Assembly (NCBI GenBank): GCA_027491435.1
Contig: JAOZFG010000004.1
Location: forward strand, 202,626 to 266,625
Reading direction: 5' to 3'
Source of the DNA: Thermoproteota archaeon
GTDB taxonomy: Archaea; Korarchaeota; Korarchaeia; Korarchaeales; Korarchaeaceae
DNA length: 64,000 nt
The translations under genes and the position numbers were made by a program. Below are positions 54,017 through 63,639 of the stretch, in pieces; the first letter of the stretch is position 1, and each line of letters starts with the position of its first letter. The notes under the pieces were generated by a model. It worked only from the letters and a program-made list of their open reading frames with translations, searched no databases and had not been told where the DNA came from.

Positions 54017-55099
54017 ATGATGTTAGGAGAAGACTTATCCTTTGAGGTCAACAGGTGCATATCCTGCGGAGCCTGTAATATAGTCTGTCCTCTTTTCATA
54101 GTCACCGGCTTTCAGGAAACGGCCGGCCCAAGGGCTAGGCTCAGGCTTCTATCCATGGTGAACACGGGCGCCCTGGAATTCTCAGTCGAGTTCCTAGAGT
54201 ACCTTTATGATTGCATGTCCTGTGGTAAGTGTAACGAAGCTTGCCCCGTGGAATTGAAGATCTCCGACCTAATAGTCAAGGTCAGGGAGTTCTTCATAGG
54301 CCAAGGGTACGTGCCCCCCTTCAACATAGTTCAGCTCCCCAGAAAGGTTAAGGACTCCAACTCATTCTTCGGGGATTCTCAGGCGAAGGGAGTCTGGTTG
54401 CCTCCGGACTTCAAGCCGGAGAAGGCTTCCATCCTGTACTACGCGGGTTGCTGGGCTCAGGAGTACCCTGAGATACCCCTATCCTCCTTCGAGCTGATAA
54501 AGAGGGTAGAGGGGAACGTCACCACCTTGGGTTATGAGGAGCCGTGCTCAGGCCGCATACTTGAGATGGCCGGTTACTCCGACGTCGTTGAGGAGATTAG
54601 GCCCAGGCTTGTTGAGAGGGTGAGGGAAGTCTCCCCAGAGAAGGTGGTATCCTCTTGTAGCGTCAGCGTCAGGGCTTTCAAGTTTATGGGCCTTGAAGCA
54701 ACTTCTCTCTCTAACTTCCTGCTGGAGGCCCTGAGATCAGGGAAGATAAAGCTGAAGCAACCCATCAGGTTGAGAAAGCACAAGGTGTCCGTTATACCAT
54801 CTTGCCAGAGCGAATGGGAGGCCAAGGAGATAGTGGAGATGGTAGAAGGGGAGAATTTTACAGAGCTTCCCGACTGGGCGTGTTGCGATTGTGGGGCGGT
54901 GCTCTCTTCTCTACTTGACGGGAGCTCATTCAATAAGTGGGCGGAGAGGGTGCTGAAGGAGGCCAAGGAGAGGCAGGTCAACGTACTTGTAGTAGAGGAA
55001 CCATCATGCTTTGGGCTTATAACAAAATATATCAATGAGAATAAGGTAAAGGGGATAAAGATTATACCATTATCCCAGTTTATACTTAATAGAACTTAA
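54017..55099 (+). CDS. Fe-S oxidoreductase with CCG-like domain (GlcF/HdrD-like)
   Basis: CISCGACNIVCPLF, CMSCGKCNEACPVE, YYAGCWAQEYPE, PSCQSEWEAKEI...CCDCGAVLSS. Confidence 0.9.
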   Translation: MMLGEDLSFEVNRCISCGACNIVCPLFIVTGFQETAGPRARLRLLSMVNTGALEFSVEFLEYLYDCMSCGKCNEACPVELKISDLIVKVREFFIGQGYVPPFNIVQLPRKVKDSNSFFGDSQAKGVWLPPDFKPEKASILYYAGCWAQEYPEIPLSSFELIKRVEGNVTTLGYEEPCSGRILEMAGYSDVVEEIRPRLVERVREVSPEKVVSSCSVSVRAFKFMGLEATSLSNFLLEALRSGKIKLKQPIRLRKHKVSVIPSCQSEWEAKEIVEMVEGENFTELPDWACCDCGAVLSSLLDGSSFNKWAERVLKEAKERQVNVLVVEEPSCFGLITKYINENKVKGIKIIPLSQFILNRT

Positions 55100-56455
55100 T
55101 TTCTTTGTGAGGGGGCTGACCCTCAACGGGGCCCCGGGCCCTACGTATATAAACCCGGCCTCCTCAGCCTCCCTTCTGGTAAACATCATCCTCCCATCGA
55201 AAAGGACAGCCACTCCGTTGCCAATTATCTCCCTATATTTCTTAAGGTTCGTGTACTTGAACACGTCGTGGTCAGCCAAGAAGGCCACGGCCACTGAACC
55301 CTCAAGGGCCTCCTCTAAGTTCTCCGCCTTGGGGGCGCCGAACGACTCTTCGGTGAACGGGTCGTAAACAACTACTTCCATGCCCCTCTCCATAAGCCTC
55401 CTTATAAAGTCCCTGGCAGGCGACTCCCTGGTGTCCGACACGTTTCCCTTATAGGTCACCCCCAAGACCGCCACCTTCCCTCTCTTAATGCCCAGTATGG
55501 AGAGGGCCTTTATCAGCTGGTCAGCGCTGTACAAAGGCATCTCGTCATTTATCCTTCTAGACTCTAGTATTACCCTAGGCTCGAAGCCTCTGTCCGTGCT
55601 GGCCCAGTAGAGGAACAGTGGATCCTTCGTCAGACAGCTCCCGCCCACTCCTACTCCAGGCCTTAACATGTTGACCCTGGGGTGCTTGTTAGCGAGCTCT
55701 ATCACTCTGTGGACGTCTATTCCTAGGACGTCGCATATTCTAGCCACTTCGTTGGCGAAAGCTATGTTAACATCCCTGAAAGAGTTCTCCACAAGCTTTA
55801 CCACCTCAACTACCCTGACGTCCTCCAGTATTATCTCCCCTTCCACGAAGTAGCTGTAAAGCAGCCTGGTGGCCTCTCCAGAGTACCTATCGAGGGAACC
55901 TATTATCCTGTAATTCTCCCTCAGCTCCCTTATCAGCTTGCCGGGGAGGGCTCTCTCTGGGCAGTAAGACATGAACAGATCAACTCCTACCTTGAAACCC
56001 CTCCTCTCCGCTCTCCTAACCAAAGAGTCGAAAGTGCCAGGTGGGAGGGTGCTCTCTACCACTATTAGGCCTCCTCTGCCTACCGACTCTAAAGCCGTGT
56101 CGAATGCTGAGAGGAGCATGGACAAGTTGGGCCCGTCCTTAGATTTCGGGGTGGGCACAGCAATTATTATGACGTCCGAGCCCTTAACGTCCTCAGCCTT
56201 AGAGGTGGGTCGGTATCTCTCAGCCACTAAATTCCTTTTGAGCATGTCCTCTAGCCCGTCCTCTTGGAAGGGCGTCTTACCCTTACTTAGTAGGTCTATA
56301 AGCCTCTCGTTTATATCGTACCCTATCACCTTAAATCCGGAGTCAGCTATTAGGAGGGCGGTCGGCAGGCCTATGTAACCCTGGCCCACGACAGATACCT
56401 TAGCCGTCTTCCTGCTGATCTTCCCTATTAAGCCAGGCTCCCCTGGAATGGTCAT
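55070..56455 (-). CDS. Nucleotide-sugar dehydrogenase (UDP-ManNAc dehydrogenase-like)
   Basis: VSVVGQGYIGLPTALLIADSGFKVIGYDIN, VVESTLPPGT, CPERALPG, NSFRDVNIAFANEVARICDVLGIDV, GVGVGGSCLTKDPLFL. Confidence 0.92.
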   Translation of the reverse strand: MTIPGEPGLIGKISRKTAKVSVVGQGYIGLPTALLIADSGFKVIGYDINERLIDLLSKGKTPFQEDGLEDMLKRNLVAERYRPTSKAEDVKGSDVIIIAVPTPKSKDGPNLSMLLSAFDTALESVGRGGLIVVESTLPPGTFDSLVRRAERRGFKVGVDLFMSYCPERALPGKLIRELRENYRIIGSLDRYSGEATRLLYSYFVEGEIILEDVRVVEVVKLVENSFRDVNIAFANEVARICDVLGIDVHRVIELANKHPRVNMLRPGVGVGGSCLTKDPLFLYWASTDRGFEPRVILESRRINDEMPLYSADQLIKALSILGIKRGKVAVLGVTYKGNVSDTRESPARDFIRRLMERGMEVVVYDPFTEESFGAPKAENLEEALEGSVAVAFLADHDVFKYTNLKKYREIIGNGVAVLFDGRMMFTRREAEEAGFIYVGPGAPLRVSPLTKKLSSIKYKLG

Positions 56456-56539
56456 TTTACATCGTGGTAAACTGGAATATCAGGGGATAAAGGGTACCCC
56501 TGAAAACTTAGAAATCGACAGAAAATGAGGTTAAAGAGC

Positions 56540-56743
56540 TCAAACCAGGGTTCCCTGGAGCTCCCTTACCTTTAATCTCGTGATATAACCGGCAATTCTG
56601 TTCCTGTAGACCTTAGATTTGATTTCAGCTATCTCGGACAACACCTTCTTGTTATGCTCGAAATCGGTGGTCCAGAGGTTCGGATACTCCTTTACCAGCT
56701 TATAGGCAGTCCTCTTTATTATCTTCTCCCTCACAGTCCCCAT
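56540..56743 (-). CDS. rps17e: Ribosomal protein eS17
   Basis: MGTVREKIIKRTAYKLVKEYPNLWTTDFEHNKKVLSEIAEIKSKVYRNRIAGYITRL. Confidence 0.93.
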   Translation of the reverse strand: MGTVREKIIKRTAYKLVKEYPNLWTTDFEHNKKVLSEIAEIKSKVYRNRIAGYITRLKVRELQGTLV

Positions 56744-56885
56744 GCTTTCACCACGGGGTAGTGTGGACAAGGACGTTAATAAGCTTTCCCACTAGGAGGA
56801 ACCTAATCTGGGCCCTAAGTGCTTGAGCACTGGTATTTAACCTTTTATTTTTCAGTTCGGAGCAGCTAGCGGAAGGTGGCTTTTA

Positions 56886-57836
56886 ATGGGAAAGTACTTG
56901 AGATCTCTACTTGAGCCCTTTGGAGGCTTAAGGGAGGACGAGAGGTTTTTGGACCTAATCTTCACAAATCAAAAGTTGATCGAGTTGATGAAACCTCTCA
57001 ACTCGTTCTCACAGCTAGTCTCATCTCTAGACGAAGAGACCAAAACTCTGGCCAGGGAGTACCTCAGGCTTAGGAGGGAGAGCCTCCAAAACGCGGATAA
57101 ACTCGTTAAGAAGGCGTGTGAGAACGTGGAAGAAAATAAGGGGCACTGTTACACTGCTAAGGATAGGGAGGAGGCCAGAAAGATAATAGGGGAGGTTGTA
57201 GGTGAAGGGGTGGTTGTAAGATCCTTAGACTTGACCGTCGAGGAGGTTAACGTGGACTTAGCCCTAAAGGAGAACGAGGTGGTAGAGTCTTTCCTACCCT
57301 CCCTAGCCGAGAGGTTAAGTAAAGCTGGGTATAACGTCGGCAGTCCCATGGGTAAAGGCCTGTTATCCTTCATCAGGGAGAAGCTGTACGAGGCCCATGC
57401 GGGCATCACAGGGGTTACGGCCTTCGCCGCCGACCCCGGATCTATGTTCATAGTCTCAGACACCGGGCTGGATAGGCTGGCGTCTATGACCCCCTTGATT
57501 CACGTAGCCATAGTTGGGTACGATGAGGTGCTCCCCAGCTACTCTGATGCCTTCAAGGTTTCGGAGTTTGTAGTGAGGGCTACTAACTCCCTGTACCTGG
57601 GGGTGATAGGAGGGCCCAGCAAGACGGGCGATATAGAGAAGAGGGTGACCTACGGAGCCCACGGGCCCAAAGAGGTTCACGTCATATTCCTGGATGACGG
57701 AAGGACCAACGCCGAGGAGGACAGGGTGAGCTGCCTGAGGGTGGGCAAGCTGCCCTTTGTGAGCACCTATCAAACTTGGAAAAAGATGATCGGAGAGGGT
57801 GGGGAGTGGGGGGAGGAGTGCAAGGTGAACTCATAA
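56886..57836 (+). CDS. LUD-domain protein, apparently lacking the ferredoxin domain
   Basis: HAGITGVTAFAADPGSMFIVSDTGLDRLASMTPLIHVAIVGYDEVLPSYSDA...GPKEVHVIFLDDGRTNAEEDRVSCLRVGKL; aligns by eye to the neighbouring LutB-like protein. Confidence 0.82.
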   Translation: MGKYLRSLLEPFGGLREDERFLDLIFTNQKLIELMKPLNSFSQLVSSLDEETKTLAREYLRLRRESLQNADKLVKKACENVEENKGHCYTAKDREEARKIIGEVVGEGVVVRSLDLTVEEVNVDLALKENEVVESFLPSLAERLSKAGYNVGSPMGKGLLSFIREKLYEAHAGITGVTAFAADPGSMFIVSDTGLDRLASMTPLIHVAIVGYDEVLPSYSDAFKVSEFVVRATNSLYLGVIGGPSKTGDIEKRVTYGAHGPKEVHVIFLDDGRTNAEEDRVSCLRVGKLPFVSTYQTWKKMIGEGGEWGEECKVNS

Positions 57837-59021
57837 CTTCTCCATGAGCCTCTTCCTTATTTCCCTCAGCACCTTCGGCTGATCTATCTTCATGGGACAG
57901 GCCTCCTTACACCTCCCGCACAGTAGGCAGGCGAAAGCATGATAGGAGGCCTGAACCTCATCCTCGGTTATGTACTCCCACATGACCCCTATCCCGCCTG
58001 AGTATGCCGAGCTGAGGCCAGCCCAGAATCCCCCAACAACTCCGAATACGGGGCACATGTACTGGCAGGCTCCACACCTAAGGCAGTACAACGTCTCCTT
58101 TAACACGGGGTCTTTAGAGGCATTAAGCCTCCCATTGTCGAGGAAGATCACATGATACTCTTTGGGCCCTAAGTCATTCTCAGCAGCTGGACCTCTGACC
58201 AGGCTTACGTAGGAGGTCACCTTGTAGCCTCCGAACCTGGTTATCACCTCAACAACTTTCCAGGCATCCTCCATGGTCGGGACCACCTTCTCCATCCCCA
58301 CCACAGCTATGTGCTTCTCAGGCAACGAAATGCTCAGCCTTATGTTGGATTCGTTCTCTATCAGGAAGAGCCCCCCATCGGCCGAGAAGACGTTGGCCCC
58401 GCTTATGCCCACGTCTGCCCTGAAGTACTTGTCCCTGAGGAACTTCCTGACCAGAGCTACCATGCCCTCTATGTCGTCCTTGTCAACCTCCACCTTCATG
58501 AACTCCCTCAGGAACTCGGCAACCTTCTCCCTGGTTATGTGAATGGCAGGGGAGATGAAGTGCATAGGCTTGGTCTTGAGGAACTGTATCAGGAACTCCC
58601 CTAAGTCCGTCTCGTAGACCTCATTCCCCATCTCTATGAGGTACTCCCTGAGCTTTAACTCCTCCGTGGTCATGCTCTTCGCCTTCACAATAGTTTTACC
58701 CGTCCCCACAACTTCTCCTATTATCCTCCTGGCCTCATCGGCAGTCTTAGCCACGTAGGCCCTACCGCCCTGCCTTTCAACGCTTTCTACAGCCATATTC
58801 ACGAGCTCTTCCATCCTGGCCACGGAATCCTCCTTTATCCTCCTGACCTCCTCGGCAAGATCGAGCACGTAAGGGTACCTTTCCAGCACGGCCTTCCTCT
58901 TCTTCCAGTAGGAGGATATCCCCCTATCTAAACCAGTCCTGAGGACAGGATCTCTGCTGGCCTTAACTAGAAGCTTACTAACGTCTGAAATGTCCATACG
59001 ATCACCCCAAAAACTCGGCAA
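57831..59021 (-). CDS. LutB-like LUD domain plus Fe-S cluster protein
   Basis: TIVKAKSMTTEELKLREYL, ADVGISGANVFSADGGLFLIENESN, LYCLRCGACQYMCPVFGVVGG, CLLCGRCKEACPMKIDQP. Confidence 0.9.
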   Translation of the reverse strand: MPSFWGDRMDISDVSKLLVKASRDPVLRTGLDRGISSYWKKRKAVLERYPYVLDLAEEVRRIKEDSVARMEELVNMAVESVERQGGRAYVAKTADEARRIIGEVVGTGKTIVKAKSMTTEELKLREYLIEMGNEVYETDLGEFLIQFLKTKPMHFISPAIHITREKVAEFLREFMKVEVDKDDIEGMVALVRKFLRDKYFRADVGISGANVFSADGGLFLIENESNIRLSISLPEKHIAVVGMEKVVPTMEDAWKVVEVITRFGGYKVTSYVSLVRGPAAENDLGPKEYHVIFLDNGRLNASKDPVLKETLYCLRCGACQYMCPVFGVVGGFWAGLSSAYSGGIGVMWEYITEDEVQASYHAFACLLCGRCKEACPMKIDQPKVLREIRKRLMEKL

Positions 59022-59952
59022 GGTCCAGGACCTCCATACCCAGCTTGCCAGCCTCCCTTCCCAGGTTTGTCAGGCATATCGGGCACATGACCACTACCCT
59101 GTTAGCCCCCGTCTCCTTGAGCTCGTGGAGCCTCTTCTCGGCTATAGTAGAGGCTAATGTGGGGAACAGAGACTCAATGGGTCCACCACAACATCCCGTG
59201 AACTTCTTAGTAAACTCGGGCTCCCTGACCTCAACGCTCATGGACTCCAGTAGGCTCCTGGGCTCCTCAAGTATTCCGTTCCACCTCGCTAAGTAGCATG
59301 GATCATGTATGGCCACCACTCCCCCCTTAGGACTCCCCCTGTAGCCCTTGCTGTGTAAGAGCTCTAGGTAATGGACTACCTCAACGTTCCAATCGTCTAC
59401 GAACTCGGGGATCAGTTGCCTGAGAGAGTAGGTGGTGTGAGGATCGACCGTGATAACTCTCTTAGCTCCGGAAGCCTTTATCTTGTCAGCTATCCTCATG
59501 GCTTGAACCTCGAAGAGCTTGTCCATCCCCAAGTCGTGGTAAAGCACGCCGTTGTATGGCTCTTCCCTGAGGTAAGCAAACTCCACGCCTGCCTGCCTCA
59601 AAGAGGTCGCTATGTTCCTGAGTATCCTGTGGTACCTCTCCTTGCTAACCCCTATCATCAAGATTTTTGATAAATCAATCCCGATCCTTCTGAGTCCTAT
59701 AGTTAATTTGAGGGACACGCTGAAAATCGTCCCCCCTAATGACTCGAGCTTCTTCAACATTTTGGAGAAGGACTCTATATAAGGAACCATCTGGTAGAGA
59801 CATCCGGTGTAGAGGAGGGTCTCCCCCCTCTCCGGCAGGTTAAGCCCCCTAGCCCACTCTGAGCAGCTGGATTCCCTAACCCCCAGGGGATTCCAGGTCC
59901 TTTTAGCGTTATCCTCCAGCAGGGTTTTTACCGCCTTGAGGCTCATCAACAC
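59002..59952 (-). CDS. CCG-domain (LutA/HdrB-like) protein
   Basis: YTGCLYQMVPYIESF; IHDPCYLARWNGILEEPRSLLES; KFTGCCGGPIESLFPTLA. Confidence 0.87.
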   Translation of the reverse strand: MLMSLKAVKTLLEDNAKRTWNPLGVRESSCSEWARGLNLPERGETLLYTGCLYQMVPYIESFSKMLKKLESLGGTIFSVSLKLTIGLRRIGIDLSKILMIGVSKERYHRILRNIATSLRQAGVEFAYLREEPYNGVLYHDLGMDKLFEVQAMRIADKIKASGAKRVITVDPHTTYSLRQLIPEFVDDWNVEVVHYLELLHSKGYRGSPKGGVVAIHDPCYLARWNGILEEPRSLLESMSVEVREPEFTKKFTGCCGGPIESLFPTLASTIAEKRLHELKETGANRVVVMCPICLTNLGREAGKLGMEVLDLAEFLG

Positions 59953-60334
59953 ATCGCCCAGTCCCCAGTGAGGGTAAAAATAATAATCGCTTCTTTCAAC
60001 GCCATCCTAGTCAGGTTGGAAACCCATATAGTGTCAGAGAAGTTCGCTATTTCCTTAATATACAATAATTCTCTCACCTTATCGCCTATTACTAACCAGT
60101 TTTGTAGTAAAAATCAATTTCATGTTATAAACTATTACTTCAGCAGACTCTAATATAACCGCTTAACCTTATCATAAATTGCCGGTTATTCATCTAAAGG
60201 TAACGGGATTATCGTAGATTTAATTATAGGGTTGTAACTTTACCGCCTTTTGACGGTCAATTGGGTGGACATCCTGCAGTCAGGGAGCCAACTACGATTT
60301 TAACTTTTTTAATGAGCGGTTCTACTGTGTACCC

Positions 60335-60805
60335 GTGTCAAGACATAAGGGAAAAACAGGAAAACTGGATGAGCTAGACCTGAACATACTCAAGATACTT
60401 CAGAGGAATTCACGGGAATCATTTTCCGAAATATCCAAGAAGTTGGGCGTTCCTGAGGCCACCATCAGGTACAGGGTCAAAAAGTTAGTTAACTCTGGCG
60501 TGATAAAGGGTTTCTACGCCTTAATCGATCCCAGGAAAGTGGGCCTGCCATTCTCCATGATCATATTGATAGATACAGATCCGGGTCACCTGGATGATAT
60601 ATTCGAGAAACTAAAATCCATGCCCGAGACGAGCCACGCGTTCAGACTGACCGGCAAGTACAACGTCGTAGCGATATTTCATGCTAGAGACATGGAACAC
60701 GTTAACATGATAAACGAAAGGGTTAGGTCTTTCAAGGGAATAAGGTCTGTCGAGACGCTGCTAGTCACGGGCCTGGTCTACATAAACCCTGAGCTACCTC
60801 TTTAA
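60335..60805 (+). CDS. Lrp/AsnC-family transcriptional regulator
   Basis: LDELDLNILKILQRNSRESFSEISKKLGVPEATIRYRVKKLVNSGVIKGFYALIDPRKVG plus RAM-like C-terminal domain. Confidence 0.93.
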   Translation: MSRHKGKTGKLDELDLNILKILQRNSRESFSEISKKLGVPEATIRYRVKKLVNSGVIKGFYALIDPRKVGLPFSMIILIDTDPGHLDDIFEKLKSMPETSHAFRLTGKYNVVAIFHARDMEHVNMINERVRSFKGIRSVETLLVTGLVYINPELPL

Positions 60806-60833
60806 GTATAACCGGTCGTACCGCTGGATAGGA

Positions 60834-62216
60834 ATGAAAAGTAAAACCAAGATAGTGGCGACCATAGGGCCCTCCTCAGAGAGTAAAGAGGTAATTGCCG
60901 CCATGATAAGGGAGGGCATGTCCGTTGCCAGGATGAACTTCTCCCATGGCACCCTTGAGGAGAAAGTGAGGCACATAAGGGCTGTGAAGGAGGCCTCTGC
61001 AGAGATGGGCGCGACAGTTGGACTCATGTCGGACCTTCAGGGTCCCGAGGTAAGGACTCATATGGGCAGGAAGGAGCTTAAGGTGAACGAGGGAGACGTG
61101 GTAACGGTCTCGGGCAAAGAGGGATACGGCGAAATAAAGATAAAGCCCTCCAGCGTCTTAGCCGAAGTCCAAGAGGGAGATGAGCTCTACATAGATGGAG
61201 GTAAAATAGTCCTTCTAGTTAAGGAGAAGGAGGAAGGGCTGCTTAAGTGTGAGGTCGTGCACGGAGGCGTTATAAAGGATAGGAGGTCCGTGCACTCCTC
61301 TAGGACGTTCAACCTGAGGGGGCTCACGGAGGAGGACAAAGAGGCCATAAAGGTTTCAATAGCCGAGGGCGTGGACTTCATAGCACTGTCTTTTGTGAAG
61401 ACTCCCGAGGACGTCTTAGAGGCCAAAGAGTTCATGAAATCGCTAACTGATGACCCTCCAGAGATAATAGCTAAAATAGAAACCGAAGAGGCCGTTAAGA
61501 ACATAAAGGGAATACTTGAGGAATCTTACGGTATCATGGTCGCCAGAGGCGACCTGGGAGTAGAAATCCCCCTTCAGGAGGTCCCTAACGTTCAGAAGAA
61601 GCTAATAAGACTGGCCAATGAGTACGCCAAACCGGTTATAACGGCTACTGAAATGCTGGAGTCGATGACATCCAGCCCAGTGCCTACTAGAGCTGAGGTT
61701 ACTGACGTGTTCAACGCCATACTGGACGGCAGCGACGCTGTGATGCTATCTGCCGAGACGGCGGTAGGCAAGTACCCAGTCCTGAGCGTAAGGTGGATGA
61801 GGCTAATAGCCTTGGAAGCTGAGAAGAGGTTAGAAGCTAAACTAGACTACCCCATAGATAGGGTAGATGCGTTCATAGGTAAGGCCGCCGTAGAGGCGGC
61901 TGAGCTCCTGAAAAGTCCTCTCATAGCCTGTTTCACTTACTCAGGATTCACCGCTAGAAACGTGGTTAGACACAGGCCTAAGGCCAGGATACTGGCCTTA
62001 GTCAGTAGGGAGAGGACCAAGAGAATTCTAACGATAAGCTGGGGCGTGGAGTCCATTGAAGTTGGTGAGGAAGAGGAGCTAGCAGTACGACAGGCCATAC
62101 AGTACGGCATGAGGGAAGGGTTCCTGAGGGAGGGAGACAAACTGGTTCTGACGATGGGTTACCCACACGGTAAGGCCAAGACGAACACTCTAAGGATAAT
62201 TGAAGTGACCAAATAG
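60834..62216 (+). CDS. pyk: Pyruvate kinase
   Basis: TKIVATIGPSSES, ARMNFSHGTLEE, MSDLQGPEVRT, IMVARGDLGVEIPLQEVPNVQKKLI, VITATEMLESMTSSPVPTRAEVTDVFNAILDGSDAVMLSAETAVGKYP. Confidence 0.96.
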   Translation: MKSKTKIVATIGPSSESKEVIAAMIREGMSVARMNFSHGTLEEKVRHIRAVKEASAEMGATVGLMSDLQGPEVRTHMGRKELKVNEGDVVTVSGKEGYGEIKIKPSSVLAEVQEGDELYIDGGKIVLLVKEKEEGLLKCEVVHGGVIKDRRSVHSSRTFNLRGLTEEDKEAIKVSIAEGVDFIALSFVKTPEDVLEAKEFMKSLTDDPPEIIAKIETEEAVKNIKGILEESYGIMVARGDLGVEIPLQEVPNVQKKLIRLANEYAKPVITATEMLESMTSSPVPTRAEVTDVFNAILDGSDAVMLSAETAVGKYPVLSVRWMRLIALEAEKRLEAKLDYPIDRVDAFIGKAAVEAAELLKSPLIACFTYSGFTARNVVRHRPKARILALVSRERTKRILTISWGVESIEVGEEEELAVRQAIQYGMREGFLREGDKLVLTMGYPHGKAKTNTLRIIEVTK

Positions 62217-62398
62217 GTAACCAACAGCTTCCTAACTTGGAGCGAAGTCTCCTGGAAAGGAGGGTGGGGGATGTCCAACTATAGGGCATGGGAATCTAAC
62301 GGTATTTTAGAAGTGATCGAGAGGGACCATTTAAAGACCTTTGACGAGTCAGTAGCATTTCACTAAGGCAATGCATCAGTTAAAGCGCTGAAAATGCG

Positions 62399-62947
62399 CT
62401 AAGGCGGGACGTAAACGTAGATCGACTTGACGGCTCCAGGGCCAATTACCATCACCGTGAACATCTCATTTGGGTCCTGGGCCATTCCGGGGTAATAGAT
62501 GGCCCACATCTCCCCTGGATCTAGGTCTGGGGATACGTCATCCCCGCCAACGGTTTTAGCACAAGTGGTCCAGAGATCCCTGTTCCCATAAAGTCCAGTC
62601 TCGTTTCTGACCATGACAGGCCACCTCACCAGCGGGCCTCCTGTGTACCAACAAGTCCCGGGGTTGTCATCCTTTATTGTAGTCCTGGGTATTGGTCGAT
62701 CTCCCTCGTTTACCACGTAAACTGCTAGAGCCGGCCCATATGATGAATAGCCAGGGTAGCTATCATCGTAAGGGTTTACGTTAACTATTTTTAGCTTGTA
62801 ATTCGGGGAGGTAGAGGGAGTCATACCCAGTATACCGAATATGTAGGTGCCAGCTGGAGTAAAAGCCATTATGACGAGCATCACTCCAAGGACAAGTATT
62901 AGAGATTCAGCAACTAACTTCGAGATCCCAGCCCTCAAAAACATCAC
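62399..62947 (-). CDS. Type IV pilin/archaellin-like membrane-anchored protein
   Basis: MFLRAG/ISKLVAESLILVLGVMLVIMAFTPAGTYIFG: short basic leader then hydrophobic helix; paralog of next ORF. Confidence 0.6.
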   Translation of the reverse strand: MMFLRAGISKLVAESLILVLGVMLVIMAFTPAGTYIFGILGMTPSTSPNYKLKIVNVNPYDDSYPGYSSYGPALAVYVVNEGDRPIPRTTIKDDNPGTCWYTGGPLVRWPVMVRNETGLYGNRDLWTTCAKTVGGDDVSPDLDPGEMWAIYYPGMAQDPNEMFTVMVIGPGAVKSIYVYVPP

Positions 62948-62948
62948 C

Positions 62949-63512
62949 TCACGGCGAGTATAGGTAATTGGCTTGAGTACCTTCTGGCCCGCTTACCTCT
63001 ACTTTTATTGAGATAGTCTTGGGATTCGCTAACTCTAAACTCCACAGAACCCATATCTCCACATGGTTGAAGTCGTAATAGTTGCCTGAATCGTACCAGG
63101 CGGCCACTAAGTAGTGCTGAGCAGCGTACCTGCCGGTGGAGTTTTCAATCACTATAAGCCATTTACTCTCAGCTCCTGGTCCCCCAATTCCTGTCAGGTC
63201 CTTGGGTCCGACGTTCATTACATAAATCCACATTGCAGGCCTGTCAAGCAGATAGGACCTCAGAGCTGGATCGTTACAGGGCCATTCAGTTGAAGTCTCG
63301 GTGCATATGGGCCTACTGGGATCCACACCTATTATCTCAATCCTAGTGGAGCCCGTGAGCGAGCTTGTTTTAGCGTAGGATCCTAATATGTAGCCACCAA
63401 GAGGTGTAAACATCATTAATACAAAGAAGGTCACCATGACCACTAGTATCACTTCCACGACTGCCCTGGAAAGCCCTGCTCTTTTCAATTTTTCACCTTT
63501 TAAAGTGGTCAT
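62949..63512 (-). CDS. Type IV pilin/archaellin-like membrane-anchored protein
   Basis: LKRAG/LSRAVVEVILVVMVTFFVLMMFTPLGGYILG; start moved to the internal Met (MTTLKGEK) after TATA-like AT-rich sequence. Confidence 0.6.
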   Translation of the reverse strand: MTTLKGEKLKRAGLSRAVVEVILVVMVTFFVLMMFTPLGGYILGSYAKTSSLTGSTRIEIIGVDPSRPICTETSTEWPCNDPALRSYLLDRPAMWIYVMNVGPKDLTGIGGPGAESKWLIVIENSTGRYAAQHYLVAAWYDSGNYYDFNHVEIWVLWSLELANPKTISIKVEVSGPEGTQANYLYSP

Positions 63513-63639
63513 AGCTAAATTAAAAAGGTGGCCTTTCAGCCGGTCACCCGTAAGTGCTCTCGGTGGGCTCTGTAACTTAAGGTTCCTCATGCTTTGACCA
63601 CAGTAAATTTTAGTTGTAGGCCGATCAACCGCTTAATTT

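Noticed and set aside
53644-54105. 153-aa minus-strand ORF
   Set aside because: Antisense to the GlcD/GlcF-like genes with no family signature.
54574-55035. 153-aa minus-strand ORF
   Set aside because: Antisense to the GlcF-like gene; Ser/Leu-rich shadow translation.
59968-60153. 61-aa plus-strand ORF
   Set aside because: AT-rich intergenic sequence with no codon bias or recognisable family.
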